DNA of 64,000 bases from Pseudoalteromonas shioyasakiensis (GCA_013391845.1 CP058414.1:951501-1015500); one strand, 5' to 3'; shown: positions 47,250 to 58,172, numbered from the stretch's first letter. Program-made: numbers and translations. Notes: generated from the letters alone by a model not told the origin.

Positions 47250-48254
47250 ATGAGTAAACCAGTAGTGTTAAGTGGCATTCAGCCAACCGGTGGTATGACA
47301 ATAGGCAACTATGTTGGCGCTATTAACCAGTGGCTTAAGCTACAGGAAGACCACGAAAGTTTCTTTATGTTAGTAGATTTGCACGCCATTACGGTTCGCC
47401 AAGATCCAGAGCAACTACGCTCGCGCGTACTTGACGGTATTGCGCTATATGCTGCATGCGGTATCGACCCAGAGAAAGCTGCGTTATTCGTACAGTCTCA
47501 AGTGCCAGAACATGCACAGCTAAGCTGGGTATTAAACTGTTATGCTCAAATGGGTGAGCTTAATCGTATGACGCAGTTTAAAGATAAATCATCTAAGCAT
47601 GCTAATAACGTAAACGTGGGATTATTCTCTTACCCTGTACTGCAAGCTGCTGATATTTTGTTATACCAAGCAGATCAAGTACCAGTAGGTGAAGATCAAA
47701 AGCAACACCTTGAGTTAACTCGTGATATCGCAACACGTTTTAACAACCTATACGGTGATGTGTTCAAACTGCCTGAGCCGTACATTCCTGAGTTTGGCGC
47801 ACGTGTAATGAGCTTACAAGATCCTCTTAAGAAAATGTCTAAGTCTGATGAAAATCCAAACGGTTACATTATGTTATTAGATGAGCCGAAGAAGATTGAA
47901 AAGAAACTGAAAAAAGCAGTAACCGATTCAGACGAACAAGCACGTATCTACTTTGATCGTGAAGAAAAGCCAGGTGTATCTAACTTACTAACTTTATTAT
48001 CTGTGGCTACTAAGCGCTCAATTGAAGACTTAGTACCTGAGTACGAAGATAAAATGTATGGTCACCTGAAAAAAGACACAGCAGCAGCTGTTGTTAGTAT
48101 GATTGAGCCGATCCAGACACGTTTTAAAGAAATTCGCGAAGATCAGTCACTGCTTGATAGTATTATGAAATCAGGTGCTGAAAAGGCGAGTATTCGCGCT
48201 GAAAAAACATTAAAAGCAGTATATGACGCTGTTGGTTTTATCCCGCGTCCGTAA
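47250..48254 (+). CDS. trpS: Tryptophanyl-tRNA synthetase
   Basis: TrpS charges tRNA(Trp). The 334-residue class I synthetase has the HIGH-equivalent [16 protein letters not shown] (about residues 9-24), the [20 protein letters not shown] stretch and the KMSKS loop [10 protein letters not shown] (about 194-203). AAAGGA precedes the ATG. It ends the rpe-gph-trpS group and is followed by a terminator. Confidence 0.97.
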   Translation: MSKPVVLSGIQPTGGMTIGNYVGAINQWLKLQEDHESFFMLVDLHAITVRQDPEQLRSRVLDGIALYAACGIDPEKAALFVQSQVPEHAQLSWVLNCYAQMGELNRMTQFKDKSSKHANNVNVGLFSYPVLQAADILLYQADQVPVGEDQKQHLELTRDIATRFNNLYGDVFKLPEPYIPEFGARVMSLQDPLKKMSKSDENPNGYIMLLDEPKKIEKKLKKAVTDSDEQARIYFDREEKPGVSNLLTLLSVATKRSIEDLVPEYEDKMYGHLKKDTAAAVVSMIEPIQTRFKEIREDQSLLDSIMKSGAEKASIRAEKTLKAVYDAVGFIPRP

Positions 48255-48275
48255 GCTATTACTTAAGTCACATAT

Positions 48276-48304
48276 AAAAATACCGCTTTTAAGCGGTATT
48301 TTTT
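48276..48304 (+). terminator. Terminator of trpS
   Basis: AAAAATACCGCTT / AAGCGGTATTTTT forms a nearly perfect stem with a tight TT centre, 22 bases after trpS. Confidence 0.9.
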
Positions 48305-48305
48305 A

Positions 48306-48377
48306 TTAAAAGCTAAGCACAATTAAAACAGTAAACAAACAGATAAGTGCTGCGGCGGTTTTGTCGGTTTTTTCCAT
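48306..48377 (-). CDS. Possible 23-residue membrane peptide
   Basis: The frame encodes MEKTDKTAAALICLFTVLIV plus LSF, a single hydrophobic helix with a charged N-terminus. GAGGAATAAGAAA precedes the ATG, a good ribosome-binding site lying over the end of the TraB-like gene, 4 bases upstream. It resembles known leader-less small membrane peptides in shape only; no family is recognised. It may be chance. Confidence 0.4.
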   Translation of the reverse strand: MEKTDKTAAALICLFTVLIVLSF

Positions 48378-48381
48378 TTTC

Positions 48382-49275
48382 TTATTCCTCATCTGTATTC
48401 AACTGCTTAATTTCATAACCTTTATTTTTTAACAAGGCTAATAGGCTATCTTCTCCGGCCAAGTGAGCTACGCCAACGACTACCAGCTCTTTTTGCTGAT
48501 CAGTTAAATAATGCTCAATATGATTAAGCCAATTCAAATTGCGTTGCTTTATGAGTATTTGATAAGTGTGGGGATCATGTTCTTTCAATGGCATGATGAT
48601 AAGCTCATTCATTGCCCGCATATTGCCGTTTCGCCATGCAGCGAGCATGGCAATATAATCATGCTGATAGCGAGAAATTTGCGTTAACTGTGATTCAATA
48701 AAGGCATTTTCGTTTTGGCTGCCTAATTCCTTAAATAGATGTAATTGATAAGCTAAGCTTTCAAGGTAGGCTAATTTTTTGCTATCTTTTTTAGCTAATT
48801 TAGTAAGGTAGCTATCGACACCTTCACCCAAAAGCGATTGCTTTTTCAGCTCCAACGACATCATCAACAAACCCACCATAAACGGGCGAAAGCTATCGAA
48901 TTCGCTGAGTTGCATGTCATATCGGTTTAGTTGCTCTTCTAATCGTTGCTTCACGTGTGCTGTCAGCTTGCCACTTAAGGTTTCACCCGCTGGGTAGCTG
49001 AGAGCTTTGAGCATTGTCAGTTGTGCCGAGCTATTGCTTGGTGCTGGCATATTAGCTTCAAGTACTAAGGTATCTGCCAGATGATAAGCCTGATTAAACT
49101 CTGCAGGTAATGGTATCTCTTTCGGAGGCAAAACATGAATTGAGCCAGCAATGTAAATATATTTATCACCTTTACTTACCAGCCAAACAGCACTTTTAGC
49201 AATACTAAATTCACATATTAATAAGCCTGATACTGCAATCGATGAGATGAGTAAGTGTCGAGTCAGTGTTTTCAT
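48382..49275 (-). CDS. TraB/GumN family protein, exported
   Basis: The 297-residue protein has a signal peptide (about residues 1-26) and the TraB/GumN (EreA-like) pattern: IYIAGSIHVLPP (about 40-51) with the His of the GxxH motif, ADTLVLEAN (Glu), and VVVGVAHLAGEDSLLALLKNKGY (second GxxH, about 265-287). This family is proposed to be metal-dependent proteases of the Tiki type; activity in bacteria is not well defined. It was probably transcribed alone or with the 23-residue peptide. Confidence 0.88.
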   Translation of the reverse strand: MKTLTRHLLISSIAVSGLLICEFSIAKSAVWLVSKGDKYIYIAGSIHVLPPKEIPLPAEFNQAYHLADTLVLEANMPAPSNSSAQLTMLKALSYPAGETLSGKLTAHVKQRLEEQLNRYDMQLSEFDSFRPFMVGLLMMSLELKKQSLLGEGVDSYLTKLAKKDSKKLAYLESLAYQLHLFKELGSQNENAFIESQLTQISRYQHDYIAMLAAWRNGNMRAMNELIIMPLKEHDPHTYQILIKQRNLNWLNHIEHYLTDQQKELVVVGVAHLAGEDSLLALLKNKGYEIKQLNTDEE

Positions 49276-49330
49276 TACTTAAGCCTGTTAATTAGATGAA
49301 GCTTGCCCAGTATATTGGACAAGCTAGATA

Positions 49331-49522
49331 TTACTTATTGAGCTGTTGCTCAATTTGGTGATCAATTTTATTGTTCATTTGTTCAATAGAAGCCTCGATA
49401 GAGGTCTCTAATTGCTGATTTAGCTTTTGGGCATTTTGACTATTTAATAAGGTGTTTGGTGATGTAAAAACAATTACCGTTACTGTTAGAAGTGACATCA
49501 TTTTTAAAACTGAGCTGGTCAT
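49331..49522 (-). CDS. Small protein with signal/membrane segment and coiled coil, unknown
   Basis: The 63-residue product has a hydrophobic N-terminal segment (about residues 4-24) followed by a Gln/Asn-rich heptad pattern (QNAQKLNQQLETSIEASIEQ...NNKIDHQIEQQLNK) that should form a coiled coil. AGGAATTAA precedes the start. No family is recognised. It lies 55 bases upstream of the TraB-like gene on the same strand. Confidence 0.55.
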   Translation of the reverse strand: MTSSVLKMMSLLTVTVIVFTSPNTLLNSQNAQKLNQQLETSIEASIEQMNNKIDHQIEQQLNK

Positions 49523-49800
49523 AATTTAATTCCTTTAATTGGTTGGTTAGTTTTATCAGCGAAGCAAAATTGGTTGGTAGCCCGTTGATGGAAACTACAA
49601 TAGCGAGGAAAATAGTGAGTGTCGCTTATCTACATCTAAGCGATTTATTTATAAGGTTCTAAAAAGTTAATCTTTTTAATTTCAATGTTTTATGTCTAAT
49701 CCTTACGGGGTTAAATAAGGTTTTATTGTCTATTATTTTTGAGTCTGTGCATTTTGATGCTAGTGTAGGTGTATTAAAATAGGAACTAGTAGGTTTTGGT

Positions 49801-50079
49801 ATGGGCTTTAAAGTAAAACATTATGCGGCTAAAACTGTGGCTGCGAATAGCTCATTAGAATGGGAGCTAATTTTAACTGAACTTATTATTGGTAGCCTTT
49901 GCGCAGCCTTCGCAAAGGTCGGCTATGACGCAAGCATGCTGCTTATTTTTATACCCAATTTAGTAATCGCCTTAGTTTGCTTTGGCTTTATTGGGCTTTC
50001 GGTATTTCATTTCATCAGAGAAAACGCAGTAAGCCAAGCGAGTAGTATTGATTGCTGCGTTACTTTGCTACTGGAGTGA
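49801..50079 (+). CDS. Small membrane protein, hypothetical
   Basis: The 92-residue frame starts MGFKVKHYAAKTVAANSSLE and contains two hydrophobic stretches (about residues 25-40 and 47-70). GTAGG lies 8 bases upstream of the ATG. The last 20 bases overlap the convergent membrane protein gene. No family is recognised, and it is alone on this strand; it is probably but not certainly real. Confidence 0.5.
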   Translation: MGFKVKHYAAKTVAANSSLEWELILTELIIGSLCAAFAKVGYDASMLLIFIPNLVIALVCFGFIGLSVFHFIRENAVSQASSIDCCVTLLLE

Positions 50080-51118
50080 CACCAGGTGAGTCACACGCAA
50101 TGACTTCAAATCGATAGCCGTATTCGGCATTGTGATCCGGGGTTACTTGCACAATTTCATAATCATTCAGCTCAACAGTTTTACTGTTCTGTGATTTTAA
50201 ACAGCGAGAATAGCTATCAGCCTCAAAGCTATAAGCAAACATAGCAATTAAGCGTTTACTCCTTTCAAAGTAACCCTTAGTGTCTAAAAACTGACGTAGA
50301 TTTTGCGCAGTTTCGCTATCACCTTCAATATCTACATCTCGCCTTAGAATCGGCACAGAATTGCTGCTGTCTGGTAATTGCTGCTCTATTTTTTCACTGA
50401 GTTCTTCAACTGCTTTTTGCTGATCAGTAGGTGTCTCCTCTGCAATAGCTTTGCTATCTGCAAAACTGCTGACAACATCGTCTACCACTTCTTCAACTGG
50501 CTTGTCGTCAATAAACGAAATTAGATTAATAAATACGACTGACGCTAATATAAAACGCAATATAGCGGTTAACAGCGGTGAGTAACTTTGGCTAATAAAC
50601 TTAATTCGCTCAGAACCAAACGGTTTTATCAACAAAAGAATAAAAATATAAAAAGGTAAAAAAAGTTGAAATAACAACAATGTAACTAAGCTAATGCCCA
50701 TAGCCCAAGGGGGTAAATATAAGAGGGTGGCAAAGTTATGTGTGTAGTTAAAATGACTGGCAGAAACATGTGTTACATCATTTACAATACCGCTCGCACT
50801 GGCTAACACAAAATTAGCGACACTGGCGTAGAATATTAAAATCAGTGCTTTACCAGCAAGCGAATGCCAAAGCTGATTAAACTTGGGCCAAAATTCAATA
50901 ACTAACGCAACAATTGTGATAGAGGCACTTAGCCAGCCCGATTGCACAACAATCAGGCTGCTTAATGCTAAAAGATAAAGCTTTTGTGCGGTACTTAAGT
51001 TAAACCAAATAGCTTGTAATCGTTCAACCAGCCTTGTTCTATGTGGCTGCCAGCTACGTTGCTGTTGTTGAAACTGTTTATTAGCGCGCCATTTTGCAAT
51101 TTTTAAATACCTACGCAC
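50060..51118 (-). CDS. Multi-spanning membrane protein, unknown
   Basis: The 352-residue protein has a basic Gln-rich N-terminus (about residues 1-40), four to five membrane helices (about 44-62, 64-80, 90-112, 138-165, 184-204), an acidic linker (PVEEVVDDVVSSFADSK...) and a C-terminal soluble domain with two Cys and a repeated Glu/Tyr pattern (YSRCLKSQ, YGYRFEVIACDSPG). No family is recognised. It starts 12 bases after uvrA ends on the same strand, so it is likely read through from uvrA. Confidence 0.7.
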   Translation of the reverse strand: MRRYLKIAKWRANKQFQQQQRSWQPHRTRLVERLQAIWFNLSTAQKLYLLALSSLIVVQSGWLSASITIVALVIEFWPKFNQLWHSLAGKALILIFYASVANFVLASASGIVNDVTHVSASHFNYTHNFATLLYLPPWAMGISLVTLLLFQLFLPFYIFILLLIKPFGSERIKFISQSYSPLLTAILRFILASVVFINLISFIDDKPVEEVVDDVVSSFADSKAIAEETPTDQQKAVEELSEKIEQQLPDSSNSVPILRRDVDIEGDSETAQNLRQFLDTKGYFERSKRLIAMFAYSFEADSYSRCLKSQNSKTVELNDYEIVQVTPDHNAEYGYRFEVIACDSPGVTPVAK

Positions 51119-51130
51119 GCAATTTCCTTT

Positions 51131-53950
51131 TTAAAGTAGTGGTTTTAAATATCTTCCGGTGTGTGAGCGCTCACAATCGGCGACATCTTCAGGTGTACCT
51201 GAAATTAAAATTTCACCACCGCCTGAGCCACCTTCTGGGCCTAAATCGACAATCCAGTCTGCGGTTTTGATCACGTCAAGGTTATGCTCAATAACAACAA
51301 TGGTATTACCATGATCGCGTAAGCGGTGAAGTACTACTAATAATTGCTGAATATCGGCAAAGTGTAAACCAGTAGTTGGTTCATCAAGGATATATAAGGT
51401 TTTGCCGGTATCGCGTTTTGAAAGCTCACGAGCCAGTTTCACACGCTGCGCTTCACCACCAGAGAGGGTTGTTGCAGCTTGACCTAAGCGAATATACGAC
51501 AAGCCCACATCCATTAAGGTTTGCAGTTTACGTGCAATAGCTGGAATTTTATCAAAATATTCACGGGCATCTTCAACAGTCATTTCGAGTACTTGGTGAA
51601 TGTTTTTACCTTTGTATTGTACTTCGAGCGTTTCGCGGTTGTAGCGCTGACCTTTACACACATCACAAGGAACATACACATCAGGTAAAAAGTGCATTTC
51701 TACCTTGATCACGCCATCGCCTTGGCAAGCCTCACAGCGACCACCTTTAACGTTAAAGCTAAAACGACCGACTTTATAGCCTCGCGAGCGGGCTTCTTGA
51801 GTACCTGCAAATAGCTCACGAATACCGGTAAATATACCGGTGTAAGTTGCAGGGTTTGAGCGCGGAGTACGGCCAATTGGGCTTTGGTCAATATCAATGA
51901 CTTTATCAAAATGATCTAGACCCTTGATTGACTTATACGGTGCCGCCTCTGCGGTAGTTGCGCCATTTAACTCTGTATGAGCCAGCTTAAATAAAGTGTC
52001 GTTGATAAGCGTCGATTTACCTGAGCCTGATACACCTGTGATACAGGTCATTAAGCCAAATGGAATACGTAAATCAACGTTCTTTAAGTTGTTACCTGTG
52101 GCACCAAATAGCTCAAGCCATTTGTCGTTGGTTTGATGGCGAGCCGCTGGCACTTCAATTTTCTTCTCTCCAGAGAGATACTGACCTGTGATTGAATCTT
52201 TGCTCGCTAAAATATCGTCATGGGTACCTTGTGCAATCACATGGCCGCCATGAACACCCGCACCTGGGCCAATATCGATAATATGATCCGCAGCGCGAAT
52301 GGCATCTTCGTCATGCTCAACCACGATCACCGTATTGCCTAAATCACGTAAGTGAATAAGGGTTTTTAGCAGGCGATCGTTATCGCGCTGGTGCAAACCA
52401 ATTGATGGTTCATCTAATACGTACATAACACCAACAAGGCCAGCACCAATTTGGCTTGCTAAACGTATACGCTGCGCTTCACCACCTGACAGAGTGTCGG
52501 CACTTCGTTCAAGCGATAAATAATTAAGGCCCACATTAATTAAGAAAGATAAACGATCGCGAATTTCTTTGAGAATTTTATCGGCAATTTGTGCGCGTTG
52601 ACCAGTTAAATTCAAACCATCAAAAAATGCCATGCTTTCACCAATGCTCATAGTGGTGATGGCTGGTAGGTTTGTTTGGCCAATAAATACGTGGCGAGCT
52701 TCTTCACGTAATCGAGAGCCATGACAGCTCGGGCACGCTTGGCTTGTTTGGTATTTAGCGAGCTCTTCGCGAACCGAGTTTGATTCGGTTTCACGGTAGC
52801 GGCGATTCATATTATTCAAAACGCCTTCAAACTCATGGTTACGAGTAATTAAATCACCACGGTCGTTACGGTAGTTAAAGGCAATTTTGGTTTTGCCAGA
52901 GCCTTCAAGAATAACTTTTTGCGCATCTTTACTAAGTTCTTGGAAAGGCACTTCTAGGTCAAACTTATAATGCTCTGCGACTGCTTGCAGCATTTGAAAG
53001 TAATAAAAGCTGCGTTTGTCCCAGCCTTTAATTGCACCGCCAGATAAGCTTAGCTCTGGATTTTGCACAACACGGTTTGGATCAAAGTACTGGCGTACAC
53101 CTAAACCATCGCAACTTTGACACGCACCTGCTGGGTTATTAAACGAGAATAAGCGAGGCTCAAGCTCACTCATGGCATAGCCACAAGTAGGGCAGGCAAA
53201 GTTAGCTGAAAACAGCATGTCTTCGCTAAGTGAGTCGTCCATTGCCGCTACATGGGCAATACCACTCGACAGCTCAAGGGCGGTTTCGAATGATTCAGCT
53301 AAACGCTGTTGTTGGCCATCTTTTACTTTAAAGCGGTCAACGACCACTTCGATGGTGTGCTTTTTATGAAGCTCAAGGGTAGGTGGATCAGATAAGTCAC
53401 ATACTTCGCCATCGATACGAGCGCGAATAAAGCCTTGGCTTGCTAGTTGTTCAAGCAACTTAACATGCTCACCTTTGCGATCTTTGACGACCGGCGCTAA
53501 CAGCATTAGCTTACTGCCTTCAGGTAGGGCTAAAACAGTATCAACCATTTGGCTGATGGTTTGTGCTGCAAGAGGTAAGTCGTGAGTAGGGCAGCGTGGC
53601 TCACCTACACGGGCAAATAATAAACGTAGGTAATCGTAAATCTCGGTGATAGTACCAACCGTTGAACGCGGGTTATGCGACGTTGATTTCTGCTCAATAG
53701 AGATAGCAGGCGATAAACCTTCAATGTGATCCACATCGGGTTTTTCCATTAGCGATAAAAACTGTCTTGCATACGCTGACAGTGATTCAACATAACGACG
53801 TTGCCCTTCTGCATACAAAGTATCAAACGCTAAAGACGATTTCCCTGAACCAGATAGGCCAGTGATAACTATCAGCTTATCACGGGGAATGGTTAGGCTG
53901 ATGTCTTTTAAATTGTGCGTACGGGCGCCTCGGACTTCAATGTTTTCCAT
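51131..53950 (-). CDS. uvrA: Excinuclease ABC subunit A
   Basis: UvrA recognises DNA damage with UvrB in nucleotide excision repair. The 939-residue protein has two ABC ATPase modules (Walker [15 protein letters not shown] near residue 31 and [14 protein letters not shown] near 640; signatures [12 protein letters not shown] and [12 protein letters not shown]) and zinc fingers with [24 protein letters not shown] and [16 protein letters not shown]. Length is typical. No LexA box (CTGT-N8-ACAG) was seen in the divergent region upstream. Confidence 0.98.
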   Translation of the reverse strand: MENIEVRGARTHNLKDISLTIPRDKLIVITGLSGSGKSSLAFDTLYAEGQRRYVESLSAYARQFLSLMEKPDVDHIEGLSPAISIEQKSTSHNPRSTVGTITEIYDYLRLLFARVGEPRCPTHDLPLAAQTISQMVDTVLALPEGSKLMLLAPVVKDRKGEHVKLLEQLASQGFIRARIDGEVCDLSDPPTLELHKKHTIEVVVDRFKVKDGQQQRLAESFETALELSSGIAHVAAMDDSLSEDMLFSANFACPTCGYAMSELEPRLFSFNNPAGACQSCDGLGVRQYFDPNRVVQNPELSLSGGAIKGWDKRSFYYFQMLQAVAEHYKFDLEVPFQELSKDAQKVILEGSGKTKIAFNYRNDRGDLITRNHEFEGVLNNMNRRYRETESNSVREELAKYQTSQACPSCHGSRLREEARHVFIGQTNLPAITTMSIGESMAFFDGLNLTGQRAQIADKILKEIRDRLSFLINVGLNYLSLERSADTLSGGEAQRIRLASQIGAGLVGVMYVLDEPSIGLHQRDNDRLLKTLIHLRDLGNTVIVVEHDEDAIRAADHIIDIGPGAGVHGGHVIAQGTHDDILASKDSITGQYLSGEKKIEVPAARHQTNDKWLELFGATGNNLKNVDLRIPFGLMTCITGVSGSGKSTLINDTLFKLAHTELNGATTAEAAPYKSIKGLDHFDKVIDIDQSPIGRTPRSNPATYTGIFTGIRELFAGTQEARSRGYKVGRFSFNVKGGRCEACQGDGVIKVEMHFLPDVYVPCDVCKGQRYNRETLEVQYKGKNIHQVLEMTVEDAREYFDKIPAIARKLQTLMDVGLSYIRLGQAATTLSGGEAQRVKLARELSKRDTGKTLYILDEPTTGLHFADIQQLLVVLHRLRDHGNTIVVIEHNLDVIKTADWIVDLGPEGGSGGGEILISGTPEDVADCERSHTGRYLKPLL

Positions 53951-54113
53951 GCTATCTCGTTTTATTACCTAATTATTTTTTCAGTATCTCATAATACGCG
54001 ATAAGATTAATCCTTGATCAAAGAAAAAATCATCACTTACAGGTGATTATTTAGTTTTCGCTTGTGGTAGAATCCACGCTCAAATTTTAAATAGACAGCA
54101 AGATCAGTAATTC

Positions 54114-55481
54114 ATGACAGCATCTTCACTCAACTCTCGAGAAAAACGCGCAGCCGTTTCGTTGGCGAGCGTATTTGCATTCCGTATGCTTGGCCTATTT
54201 ATGCTGATGCCAGTGTTGGCGATTTATGGTCAGCAGTTGGAAGGGTTTTCACCGCTTTGGATTGGCTTTGCTATTGGTGCTTATGGTTTAACACAAGCTG
54301 TTTTGCAAATCCCAATGGGTTGGTTGTCAGATAAAATTGGCCGTAAAAAAGTCATTATAGGTGGCCTTTGTGTGTTTGCTCTTGGCTCTGTGATAGCGGC
54401 AACGGCTGAGTCTGTGCAAATGGTTACGCTAGGGCGCGCACTACAGGGGATGGGGGCAATTGCCAGTGCGTTATTAGCGCTTGCTTCTGATTTAAGCCGT
54501 GATGAACAACGCCCGAAAGTGATGGCTGTAATCGGTATGTGTATCGGTATGAGCTTTGCAGTCGCCATGTTACTTGGGCCAATTGTCGCTGCATCTTGGG
54601 GAGTCGCTGGGGTATTTTGGCTTACTGCTGGACTTGCCATTTTAGGTATTTTAATCGTGTTATTTTTAGTGCCAAATGCCGTTAGTAAGGCACCAAGAGG
54701 TGATACGCTAGCGACAGTTGATGACATTAAACAACTCATTAAACACCCACAATTAGCGCGCCTTGATTTCGGTGTAATGCTACTTCACCTTACATTAACT
54801 ACCGTATTTGTAGCCTTACCAGGGCAGCTTATAAAAGATGGTTTAATTGCAGATCACCATTGGTACTTATATATCCCTGTGCTGTTTTTAGCGTTTTTCC
54901 TGATGGCACCGATGATGATTGTGGCGATTCGTAAAGAAAAAGAAAAACAAGCCTTTATTGGCTCAATCGCGCTACTTGTTTTAAGTATGTTAGCGATGTC
55001 GTTATGGGTTGATTCGGTGATTGGCATTGGCATTTGTATGCTGGTTTATTTTATTGCTTTTAACTTTTTAGAGGCAACCATGCCTGCACTTGTGTCGCGT
55101 ATTGCCCCTGCAAACCAGAAAGGTTCTGCGATGGGGGTATTTTCATCTACGCAGTTTTTTGGTGCCTTTTTAGGTGGTTTATTAGGAGGTTACGTTGCTC
55201 AAGCATTAAGTGCGCAAGCAGTGTTTGCGGCGGCGGCACTTGTTGGGGTAATATGGCTTATCCTTGCTTGGAATATGCAAGTCCCACCAAGAAGTAAAAT
55301 AATTAGCTTAATGACTGAATTAAGTTCAGAGCAGCAGGCACAAGCGCTTGCTTCTCGTCTTGTTGCTTTACCGGGCGTAATTGAAGCAACGGTCGTCTGT
55401 GATGAAAATCGCAGCTATTTAAAGATTAATGATAAAGAATTTGACCTAGACCAAGCACGCAAAGTGGCTGGTTTAATCTAA
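54114..55481 (+). CDS. MFS transporter, YajR-like
   Basis: The 455-residue protein has twelve predicted membrane helices with MFS motif [17 protein letters not shown] (about residues 75-90) and a C-terminal soluble ferredoxin-like domain (about 395-455; [20 protein letters not shown]), the YAM domain that marks E. coli YajR. The substrate is unknown. It is divergent from uvrA and 20 bases upstream of ssb, an arrangement seen in related genomes. Co-transcription with ssb is possible. Confidence 0.88.
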   Translation: MTASSLNSREKRAAVSLASVFAFRMLGLFMLMPVLAIYGQQLEGFSPLWIGFAIGAYGLTQAVLQIPMGWLSDKIGRKKVIIGGLCVFALGSVIAATAESVQMVTLGRALQGMGAIASALLALASDLSRDEQRPKVMAVIGMCIGMSFAVAMLLGPIVAASWGVAGVFWLTAGLAILGILIVLFLVPNAVSKAPRGDTLATVDDIKQLIKHPQLARLDFGVMLLHLTLTTVFVALPGQLIKDGLIADHHWYLYIPVLFLAFFLMAPMMIVAIRKEKEKQAFIGSIALLVLSMLAMSLWVDSVIGIGICMLVYFIAFNFLEATMPALVSRIAPANQKGSAMGVFSSTQFFGAFLGGLLGGYVAQALSAQAVFAAAALVGVIWLILAWNMQVPPRSKIISLMTELSSEQQAQALASRLVALPGVIEATVVCDENRSYLKINDKEFDLDQARKVAGLI

Positions 55482-55501
55482 CGTTTTATAGGAGAAGTTC
55501 C

Positions 55502-56191
55502 ATGGCACGCGGTGTGAACAAAGTTATCTTGGTTGGTAATTTAGGCCAAGATCCAGAAGTACGTTATATGCCTAATGGCAATGGCGTAGCGAATATCAGC
55601 ATTGCTACGACAGATAGCTGGAAAGATAAAAACACAGGGCAAATGCAAGAGCGTACTGAATGGCACCGTGTCGTGTTATTTGGCAAACTAGCAGAAGTTG
55701 CTGGTGAGTATCTTCGCAAAGGTTCACAAGTGTACATTGAAGGTCGTTTACAAACCCGTAAATGGACTGATCAATCAGGCCAAGAAAAATACACCACAGA
55801 AATCGTGGTAGACATGGGCGGTCAAATGCAAATGTTAGGCGGCCGTGGTGAGCAACAAGGTGGTGGCTATCAAGGTGGTCAATCACAAGGTGGTTACCAA
55901 GGTGGTCAGCAACAAGGTGGCGGATACGGCGGTGGTGCTCAGCAATCACAAAGCAATAATAGTTATGCTCCACAGCAACAGTCTGCGCCAGCACAGCAGC
56001 AACAGCGTCCGCAACAGCAATCTGCACCACAACAACAAAGCAATAACCAATATGGTGGCGGTTATGGTCAGCAGCAAAGCAGCGCACCTCAACAAGGTGG
56101 TTTTGCTCCTAAGCCTCAAAATGCACCACAAGGTGGCGCATCAAATCCAATGGAACCACCAATCGACTTTGATGACGATATCCCGTTCTAA
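55502..56191 (+). CDS. ssb: Single-stranded DNA-binding protein
   Basis: SSB coats single-stranded DNA and recruits repair and replication proteins. The 229-residue protein has an OB fold (about residues 1-110; [40 protein letters not shown]), a long Gly/Gln-rich linker (about 118-205) with GGYQGGQ-type repeats, and the conserved acidic tip [11 protein letters not shown] that docks partner proteins. The linker is longer than in E. coli SSB (178). AGGAG precedes the ATG, and a terminator follows. Confidence 0.98.
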   Translation: MARGVNKVILVGNLGQDPEVRYMPNGNGVANISIATTDSWKDKNTGQMQERTEWHRVVLFGKLAEVAGEYLRKGSQVYIEGRLQTRKWTDQSGQEKYTTEIVVDMGGQMQMLGGRGEQQGGGYQGGQSQGGYQGGQQQGGGYGGGAQQSQSNNSYAPQQQSAPAQQQQRPQQQSAPQQQSNNQYGGGYGQQQSSAPQQGGFAPKPQNAPQGGASNPMEPPIDFDDDIPF

Positions 56192-56225
56192 ATGACCAGA
56201 CACCGTTAAGTGTTTGCAATATTTT

Positions 56226-56252
56226 AAACCCAGCCTAGTAGCTGGGTTTTTT
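56226..56252 (+). terminator. Terminator of ssb
   Basis: AAACCCAGC-(CTAGTA)-GCTGGGTTTTTT lies 34 bases after the stop. Confidence 0.9.
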
Positions 56253-56444
56253 ATTTGCATAACACTCCGTATCACTACTCTTTAATTGAGTCGTGTTGGT
56301 TACAAAATAATTCTCATTAACTATTATTGCTAGGTGTTTAAAATTACAAAACTTTTGACAGCGCTGGTTATAGGATTTTTCTGATCTTGCTTTAAATCGC
56401 CCTGCAGCCTTGTATTTATAGGGTTCTTGGACAACACTTTGTAT

Positions 56445-58172
56445 ATGTTTAAGCAACTAACCTGTGAAATGAAACGAGATTTAACTTCACAATTCAAGCA
56501 ACCGGTGGTCATCTATATGATGGCTGCGTTTTTGCTATTGGTTGTTTTTAATATTTTCTTAAGTGATGTGCTGCATGACAAAGTGCATCGCACAGGAACT
56601 GAGCTTGCCAAACAGGTTTATGAGTTAAATCTCGACCCAGTTGCCTCGCAAGATATTATTGCTTCATTAGCTAAGAGCCAAGGCTTTGCTGTGAGTGTCA
56701 GTGACGTACCCTCTAACTTTGCAAATTTTATTAACCTTGAACAAGAGGTGTTTAGCTATAAAACGGTTAATCTACGTCTTTTTCATTGGCCTTCTTGGCT
56801 GGTCGAAAGCCACTTATTTATTTTCTTAAATTTAATCTTGCTTGGAGCAGGGTATTGGGGGTTTCGCTGGTGGAAAAAAATGTTCAAGCAATTGGCTGTC
56901 GTAGATAAACCAATAATTAATCCAACTAAGAAGCCGAGTATTCAGTCGGCGACAAAAAAAATAGCATCGCCAAAACCTTTAGGCCATCAAGATTTGAATA
57001 TTTTGTATGGTGTACCCACAAATTATAATCACTTGTTTGCGTTGTTTTTTTGGAAGAACCCATTTCCTGCCAACCTCGACGTTGATAATTACTTTAAATT
57101 AGTAATAGCTAAAGGGTTTGGTGAGCTTGTAAATCGTTCTGTTAAATTGTTGCCATCTGGTGGTATTGCCGTGACCTTAAATAGTGTACCTGCTACTGAA
57201 GTCGACAAATACACTAAGCGATTACATCAAGTTATATATCAAGCTTGCTTAAACTACCGAAGTGACTTGTCTCGCTCTGATATTAAAATTGGCGTATGTA
57301 ATTACCGTACAGGCGCCGATCAGGCCGTTGTATATCAGCTTACGAAATCGGCATTAGCATTGGCGAAACAAAGTGCTTGGCAGCATATTCACCGCTTGCC
57401 TTTTGGTCATACACAGTCAAGTATTTTGGCTGATAGCAAAGAGCACCTTTTTGAATATATAAAGAAAAAGCATTTTATGTTGTTTTTTCAGCCGTTGTTT
57501 GACTTACAAACAGGTGACATTTTGCAGCACGAGGCATTGATCCGCATACGCCATAAAAACTTAGGTTTGTTGGCTGCGCGGCACTTTATTCCGCACATGA
57601 GCAGTAAAAAAGATGTCTTGCTGTTGGATAAAACAGTGGTTTCGCAAGTGAAGAAAATGCTGGTGAACGAAACTGGCACATTAATAGTAAGCATCAATTT
57701 GCATGCAATGAATTGGTTTAATGATGAGTTTTGGGTTTGGTTTAAACAGCAAATGGATGATTTTAATTGTACAGAAAAATTGCAATTTGAACTCAGTGAA
57801 GATGATTATTTAAAACAACATAAAAAGCTTAGTGCACAATTTGAATGTTTAGAAACACTGTCGGCAGGTATTGTTATCGATAATGTTCGCAGTGCAGAGC
57901 ATCTAGCAACTTATAAAAAAAATATCAAAAGTGTACGCAGTATTAAGCTGGCGTTTGAGCTTATTCACAATATTGATACTAATACTCAGCAACAAAAAAC
58001 CGTTAAACAAATAATTACTAAAGGCACAGAATTAAACTTTCCAGTGTATGCGGTTGGGGTAGAAACTCAAAACGAACTCGCTACCTTGAAAAACCTAGGT
58101 GTAGTAGCTGCACAAGGTTTTTACTTTGCAGAGCCATTGCAAAGGCTGGCTGATATTACGCCTCATAGTTAG
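56445..58172 (+). CDS. csrD: CsrD/MshH-like protein with degenerate GGDEF and EAL domains
   Basis: CsrD promotes RNase E-dependent decay of CsrB/CsrC RNAs in E. coli and does not act as a cyclase or phosphodiesterase. The 575-residue protein (from ATG 56445) has two membrane helices (about residues 20-40 and 118-138) around a periplasmic loop, a degenerate GGDEF domain (GGIAV at 239-243) and an EAL-like domain. There E363-A364-L365 is kept, but DDFG is DNVR (479-482), the catalytic Asp of KID is Ala (503) and the usual AEGVET reads AVGVET. It is next to ssb, as mshH is in Vibrio, and near mreB, as csrD is in E. coli. TTG 56427 is another start. The name rests on degeneracy and synteny. Confidence 0.75.
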   Translation: MFKQLTCEMKRDLTSQFKQPVVIYMMAAFLLLVVFNIFLSDVLHDKVHRTGTELAKQVYELNLDPVASQDIIASLAKSQGFAVSVSDVPSNFANFINLEQEVFSYKTVNLRLFHWPSWLVESHLFIFLNLILLGAGYWGFRWWKKMFKQLAVVDKPIINPTKKPSIQSATKKIASPKPLGHQDLNILYGVPTNYNHLFALFFWKNPFPANLDVDNYFKLVIAKGFGELVNRSVKLLPSGGIAVTLNSVPATEVDKYTKRLHQVIYQACLNYRSDLSRSDIKIGVCNYRTGADQAVVYQLTKSALALAKQSAWQHIHRLPFGHTQSSILADSKEHLFEYIKKKHFMLFFQPLFDLQTGDILQHEALIRIRHKNLGLLAARHFIPHMSSKKDVLLLDKTVVSQVKKMLVNETGTLIVSINLHAMNWFNDEFWVWFKQQMDDFNCTEKLQFELSEDDYLKQHKKLSAQFECLETLSAGIVIDNVRSAEHLATYKKNIKSVRSIKLAFELIHNIDTNTQQQKTVKQIITKGTELNFPVYAVGVETQNELATLKNLGVVAAQGFYFAEPLQRLADITPHS

